Shown: positions 6,872 through 9,974 of the stretch, in pieces
Numbering within the stretch: position 1 is the first letter of the stretch
Layout: the number at the start of each line of letters is the position of its first letter
Assembly: GCA_024642765.1 (NCBI GenBank)
Contig: JAHEAM010000113.1
Location: 1-9,974 of the forward strand
DNA length: 9,974 bases
Reading direction: 5' to 3'
Source: Planctomycetaceae bacterium
GTDB lineage: Bacteria; Planctomycetota; Planctomycetia; Pirellulales; Pirellulaceae
Translations under genes and position numbers: made by a program
Notes under the pieces: model-generated
The model's input: only the letters and a program-made list of their open reading frames with translations
Database searches by the model: none
Told to the model about the DNA's origin: nothing

Positions 6872-7159
6872 TGACGTTTACCAATTTCGACACGTCTCTG
6901 TGAACGCCGGCACTACCTCGAAGAGGCTACAGCCATTAGCCGGAGGTTGAGCGCAGCGACGCCTTCGGAAACCGAAAAAAACAACATTGTTCCCAAAGGT
7001 GGTCTAAGCAAATGATCGCTGCGACTCCTGTCGGCATCGATGATATTGGCCGATTACTATCCGGTGGGGTTCACTACGTTCAAAACACCGGTTAATTGCT
7101 GAAATCCCGTCGGGATAAATCAAAAGGTGGCGTTCGCCAAGAAGTGCCACACGATCTCG
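6872..7159. repeat. Convergent spacer with repeat-like inverted modules
   Basis: There is no reading frame worth calling. The segment around 6935-6975 holds CCGGAGG and CCTTCGG arms around a GAGCGCAGCGAC core. A perfect ATCCCG-T-CGGGAT palindrome lies at 7104-7116, and a TGGCG-TT-CGCCA hairpin at 7128-7139. Such GC-rich modules in a convergent spacer resemble dispersed intergenic repeats I associate with planctomycete genomes, but copy number cannot be seen in one window. Confidence 0.4.
7121..7139 (-). terminator. Weak terminator-like hairpin after the EEP-family gene
   Basis: On the minus strand TGGCGAACGCCA is followed by CC and four T residues, about 20 bases after the stop codon of the gene ending at 7160. 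The stem is only five base pairs (or four with a tetraloop), so it is a modest candidate. Confidence 0.3.
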
Positions 7160-8251
7160 TCAGAAAACGATATCGCCAATGATGGGAAAGTGATCAGAGT
7201 TGCCTGGATCACCAATTTTGCGATCGTTGATCCTCACGCCTGGCGAAAGTAGCATCTGATCAATGGGAATGCTCAATACCGAACTGCCGTTGGGCCAACT
7301 GCCTTGGTAACCGAAGCCCTGACGACTATCGCGCATTCCACTTTCCGAAAGGAACTTCCGAAAGTACATCGACCAGGGCGTGCAGTTGAAATCTCCCACC
7401 AGCACGGTTGGCAAGTCAGTTCGTGCCGCAACCAGCTTGGACAACTTATTGAGTTGCTCGTTACGGAATCCATAATTAATGAACTCGATAGGATTAAAGC
7501 AGTGCGTGCCCAAAACGCGAATCTTCTTCTTTCCGACACTGATGATTGCCTCAAATGTTGGATCATCGCGTAATTCTGGATGACCTTTAATCTCTTCGGG
7601 CTTGAAACTCAAATAGTGAATCTTGTATTCGTCGATTGGAAAGCGGCTAAAGAGACCAAGGCCAAATCCGTGGTAGCGGGCCTCCTGGACGCTGTATGAA
7701 AATTCCGAATTCAAAAAATCAACTAGTTCCGCACGTTGTGGCGTGTACTCAACGACTAACAACATGTCGGGAGACTCCTGTTTGATCGATCGAATGATCG
7801 CTTCTTGGTTACCATTTCCAGCATAGATGTTGTAGCTCATCACCCGCAATTTTTGGCCGTTTTCAATTGTCGGCTGCTGTGCCGGCAGGCAGCTCCAGAG
7901 CGGAAAACTCAATACCCAAATGGCTACGACAGCCAATGCGACTGCCGAGCGAATGCGGTGCCTAATGAGCAACAACGCAACCCAAACCATCGCCGCCAAT
8001 CCCAACTGCAACTGAAAATTTCCCATCAGTTCGGAAATGTAAAACCAACGCCCACACTGAGCGAAGACTAAAACGGCAATCGCGAACCAACTCACAACCG
8101 TAATAAAGGAACTGAACAACGAAATGGGTTTGGCCAGCACTTCGTTGTCTTCGGACGCGGACGAGTCGCCCCACTGGGAATTGCTCGCCTCCAAGGCAGT
8201 TGATTCAACCTCGGAAGAAGAGGCTTGTTTGCTAGCGGACGACAATTTCAT
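7160..8251 (-). CDS. Inner-membrane endonuclease/exonuclease/phosphatase-fold protein
   Basis: The 363-residue protein has a polar N-terminus (1-43), three membrane segments (about 46-64, 80-96 and 102-120) and a C-terminal endonuclease/exonuclease/phosphatase domain (PF03372-like, 134-363). Catalytic motifs are all visible: MSYNIYAGN with Asn141, the metal-binding Glu168 (VVEYTP), GTHC with His250, GDFNCTP with Asp287 and Asn289, Asp331 (PIDQ) and the final SDH (Asp353-His354). The substrate cannot be told: members cut DNA, phosphoinositides, sphingomyelin or other phosphodiesters. The three-helix anchor followed by this domain is the layout of the YafD/VanJ-like group, in which the domain probably faces outside. 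The ATG at 8249-8251 has no Shine-Dalgarno site. Tandem repeats start 11 bases upstream. Confidence 0.9.
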   Translation of the reverse strand: MKLSSASKQASSSEVESTALEASNSQWGDSSASEDNEVLAKPISLFSSFITVVSWFAIAVLVFAQCGRWFYISELMGNFQLQLGLAAMVWVALLLIRHRIRSAVALAVVAIWVLSFPLWSCLPAQQPTIENGQKLRVMSYNIYAGNGNQEAIIRSIKQESPDMLLVVEYTPQRAELVDFLNSEFSYSVQEARYHGFGLGLFSRFPIDEYKIHYLSFKPEEIKGHPELRDDPTFEAIISVGKKKIRVLGTHCFNPIEFINYGFRNEQLNKLSKLVAARTDLPTVLVGDFNCTPWSMYFRKFLSESGMRDSRQGFGYQGSWPNGSSVLSIPIDQMLLSPGVRINDRKIGDPGNSDHFPIIGDIVF

Positions 8252-8261
8252 TTTTCAGTAA

Positions 8262-8300
8262 TTCGGTGCAGTATTTCGGTGCAGTATTTCGGAACAGCAA
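8262..8300. repeat. Three 13-bp tandem repeats just upstream of the EEP-family gene
   Basis: Units at 8262-8274 and 8275-8287 are identical (TTCGGTGCAGTAT), and 8288-8300 is a diverged third copy (TTCGGAACAGCAA); the TTCG heading recurs at 8302-8305. They occupy the 5' untranslated or promoter region of the minus-strand gene at 8251. The 13-bp period is not a helical turn, but direct repeats here could be protein-binding sites or simply slippage products. Confidence 0.75.
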
Positions 8301-8325
8301 TTTCGCGTTCACCTGTGTCCGATTT

Positions 8326-8352
8326 GGCGCGATTGATTTCAATCGCGACGCC
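8326..8352. terminator. Hairpin between the DUF4254 and EEP-family genes
   Basis: CGCGATTG (8328-8335) pairs perfectly with CAATCGCG (8340-8347) across a 4-base loop, with flanking GGCG and CGCC extending it past one bulge. It begins four bases after the DUF4254 stop codon on the minus strand. It could end or protect that transcript, but no T run follows on the minus strand. Confidence 0.4.
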
Positions 8353-8356
8353 TTTG

Positions 8357-8965
8357 CTATGCTACGCGCCTGACAGGTTGCGTTTGGTAGAGGTAGGGGT
8401 TGAGTGTTGGGTCATTATACATTTTAAATTGCCGATACGTTTTGTGCGAGACCGCACCTGCAAAGATGCCTTCCAGCAGAGAAGTCAAAGCCGCAGCTAG
8501 ATGCCGTTTCTGCTGCAAGCAAACTCCAATTCGTTGCTGAACTTTTTCAAAATGCTCTGCAGCGACATCTTGACGATCTAGTTGTTCCACGAGGTGAAAG
8601 ACTCTCAGCGACATAATCGAAAGTCGATCGATCGCGGAACCTGGTGTTTCCGTTTGAATCGCTGCGTCGCTCGCTGGCGTGACGCCGCGATTGCCCAAGG
8701 CAACCTCGATTTCGTCGTCGATTCGTTCGATCCAGTCGTTGCGTTGTTGGTTGTATCGATCGATGGCTCGTTTAACGTTGGCGATTTCGCGATCCGACGC
8801 GGTTTTGCTGCGAGCAATATCTTCTTCATGCCACAACAAGAAATTGAATTGATGTTGCTGACAGATTGTTTGGTAGATTCCAGAAAATGGATTGTCGACC
8901 GGTCGTTGATGCCAACGTTCCACCATGTCGGTGTGCAACGATAGGACACTTTCGATATTGATCAT
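8357..8965 (-). CDS. DUF4254 family protein
   Basis: The 202-residue product matches the DUF4254 pattern as I know it: QFNFLLWHEEDIARSKTASD (39-58), NVKRAIDRYNQQRNDWIERID (63-83), a variable middle, then a helical C-terminal half ending in QFKMYNDPTLNPYL (about 179-192). Its function is not established; it is largely helical, with no signal peptide or membrane segment, so it is probably cytosolic. The start is set at ATG 8963-8965 because a full AAGGAGG lies seven bases upstream; the frame is open 33 codons further to 9064, but that extension lacks family motifs and any ribosome binding site. This is the best Shine-Dalgarno site in the window. The gene stands 105 bases upstream of the EEP-family gene on the same strand. 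Confidence 0.9.
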   Translation of the reverse strand: MINIESVLSLHTDMVERWHQRPVDNPFSGIYQTICQQHQFNFLLWHEEDIARSKTASDREIANVKRAIDRYNQQRNDWIERIDDEIEVALGNRGVTPASDAAIQTETPGSAIDRLSIMSLRVFHLVEQLDRQDVAAEHFEKVQQRIGVCLQQKRHLAAALTSLLEGIFAGAVSHKTYRQFKMYNDPTLNPYLYQTQPVRRVA

Positions 8966-8972
8966 TCGCTTG

Positions 8973-8979
8973 CCTCCTT
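8973..8979 (-). promoter_or_regulatory. Strong ribosome binding site deciding the DUF4254 start
   Basis: The minus strand reads AAGGAGG, followed by seven bases and the ATG at 8963-8965. It outranks the far upstream start at 9064. Confidence 0.8.
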
Positions 8980-9211
8980 GCAATGACGATGAATGAGTGC
9001 CGAACGGACAGTAGAGCCGCTGTTCCCGAATCGGGTGATTTCTTGCACGAATTCTAACCTCCATGGCCGATTTTTCGCAGACCAGTTTGGTCCTTATTTT
9101 AACGCTCTGAACGCGGTTTTCTGTTTACGGCACGCTGGCATTTGCCCATAAAGTCTCTGTAATGGTCGCCGAATTTCTTCACACATTTACGAATTGACCT
9201 GTGTTTGGCGT

Positions 9212-9240
9212 TTGGAAACATCGGCCATTCTTCGTAGAAT
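9212..9240 (+). promoter_or_regulatory. Candidate promoter for the M28 gene
   Basis: TTGGAA (9212-9217) and TAGAAT (9235-9240) are separated by exactly 17 bases, with four and five of six matches to the sigma-70 consensus. Transcription would start near 9247, about 70 bases before the ATG at 9318. Confidence 0.4.
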
Positions 9241-9317
9241 CACCTTGTGCCTGGCCCAAAAAATATCTGGGGTTCTGGCCAATAGGCAGTCGGGGGCAAC
9301 AGAAAAGAGAGAATGGA

Positions 9318-9974
9318 ATGCAGTCAGTAAACGCGATGGACGAATCGTTTCAGTTCGAATTCCGGACTTTGTCACAGCTAGTATTGGTGGCACTTGCCAT
9401 TGTTTTCATGGTCCGTTCTGACCAGCTTGTGCATGCTCAACCGCCCGCGCAATTAGGCGCGAACGAACAATCTTCGGCGCAACAACAGACTCAGGAACCC
9501 GACACGGCAAGCACAGAATTCGAAACGAAGGTGCGTGCCATTGAGAATGAAGGCGTGTTTGATAGCGAAATTGCATTCGCGATCCTAGAAAAAATGTGCG
9601 AGATTGGTCCACGGGTCAGTGCAACCGAGGGCATGCGGAAACAGCAAACATTCATCACCGAGCACTTCAAGGCCATCGGAGCCCAAATCGGTATTCAGCG
9701 ATTTCTCGTCAACAACCCGCAAAACAATCAACAGGTCGAGCTGCAAAACTTGATCACTCGCTTCCACCCCGAACGTAAGAAACGCCTCCTGCTTGCTTGC
9801 CACTACGACACTCGGCCATTTCCTGATCAAGACAAAAAGAATCATCAAGGTGTGTTCGTTGGTGCTAACGATGGCGCTAGTGGCGTAGGGCTTTTATCCG
9901 AACTCGCAAAACACATCGCCCAGATGGACGGGAAATACGGTATCGATATCGTTTTCTTCGATGGTGAGGAATTT
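9318..9974 (+). CDS. Secreted M28-family zinc enzyme, glutaminyl-cyclase-like (partial, 3' end outside window)
   Basis: The open frame from ATG 9318-9320 gives 219 residues up to the right edge. An AAGAGAGA purine stretch lies just upstream; ATG at 9336 is an alternative. A hydrophobic segment (about 19-33) ending in VHA-QPP (about 38-43) looks like a signal peptide. A Gln-rich linker leads into an M28 fold: LEKMCEIGPRVSATEGM, then LLLACHYDTRPF with His162, VGANDGASGVGLLSELA with zinc ligand Asp185, and VFFDGEEF with Glu217-Glu218. The FFDGEE form and VGA.D spacing are closer to the M28-type glutaminyl-peptide cyclotransferases (animal QPCT type) than to ordinary M28 aminopeptidases, but the region that would decide it is outside the window. 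A plain aminopeptidase remains possible. Confidence 0.85.
   Translation, partial: MQSVNAMDESFQFEFRTLSQLVLVALAIVFMVRSDQLVHAQPPAQLGANEQSSAQQQTQEPDTASTEFETKVRAIENEGVFDSEIAFAILEKMCEIGPRVSATEGMRKQQTFITEHFKAIGAQIGIQRFLVNNPQNNQQVELQNLITRFHPERKKRLLLACHYDTRPFPDQDKKNHQGVFVGANDGASGVGLLSELAKHIAQMDGKYGIDIVFFDGEEF

Larger units (their letters stand above)
8966..9317. promoter_or_regulatory. Divergent intergenic region between the DUF4254 and M28 genes
   Basis: Apart from the ribosome binding site at 8973-8979 and the promoter candidate at 9212-9240, I see a small inverted repeat GACCA-GTT-TGGTC (9080-9092) that could be an operator, and a TAGAAT on the minus strand near 9050-9056 without a good partner. 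There is no gene here. Confidence 0.4.

Noticed and set aside
8262..8300. CRISPR array
   Set aside because: The 13-bp units are directly adjacent with no spacers and no cas genes are nearby.
8966..9064. 33-residue N-terminal extension of the DUF4254 protein
   Set aside because: AAGGAGG sits directly before the ATG at 8965, and the extension has no family motif.
9194..9421. 75-residue plus-strand frame overlapping the start of the M28 gene
   Set aside because: It is in another frame from the M28 protein, has no recognisable domain and overlaps its signal peptide region.

Overview
The window most likely comes from a planctomycete, probably of the Rhodopirellula/Pirellula type. The basis is a type II pseudopilin-like protein of the planctomycete DUF1559 style, a DUF4254 protein, long spacers, weak or missing Shine-Dalgarno sites at many starts, and moderate G+C. 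This assignment is an inference from gene content; there is no rRNA or marker gene here.

Layout. Positions 1-480 (minus) hold the 5' part of a membrane-anchored protein of unknown function that runs off the left edge. Positions 481-1002 have no convincing protein gene, but carry a strong minus-strand intrinsic terminator at 616-653, preceded by what looks like a folded RNA closed by a 10-bp stem (660-669 with 777-786). Positions 1003-4372 are a minus-strand cluster. In transcription order it encodes a membrane-anchored beta-propeller glutaminyl cyclase, thymidine phosphorylase (deoA), cytidine deaminase (cdd, overlapping deoA by 8 bases with its own ribosome binding site) and a short pseudopilin-like protein. 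A divergent spacer (4373-4712) separates this cluster from a plus-strand secreted dipeptidyl peptidase IV-like S9 peptidase (4713-6818). After it comes a convergent spacer full of inverted repeats (6819-7159). Then come two minus-strand genes, an inner-membrane endonuclease/exonuclease/phosphatase-fold protein (7160-8251) and a DUF4254 protein (8357-8965). The spacer between them holds 13-bp tandem repeats and a hairpin. Finally a plus-strand secreted M28-family protein, most like the M28-type glutaminyl cyclases, starts at 9318 and is cut by the right edge.

How they fit together. deoA and cdd are a standard pyrimidine nucleoside salvage pair: Cdd turns (deoxy)cytidine into (deoxy)uridine, and DeoA then splits pyrimidine deoxynucleosides with phosphate. 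A second theme is extracytoplasmic peptide N-terminus processing: a beta-propeller glutaminyl cyclase, a DPP IV-like peptidase and an M28 glutaminyl-cyclase-like enzyme all lie within about 6.5 kb. No phage, insertion sequence, CRISPR or tRNA was seen. The items I would check first are the candidate structured RNA at 616-890, the terminator-like sequence inside the 3' end of the pilin gene, the two unrelated glutaminyl-cyclase folds, and the repeat-bearing spacers.
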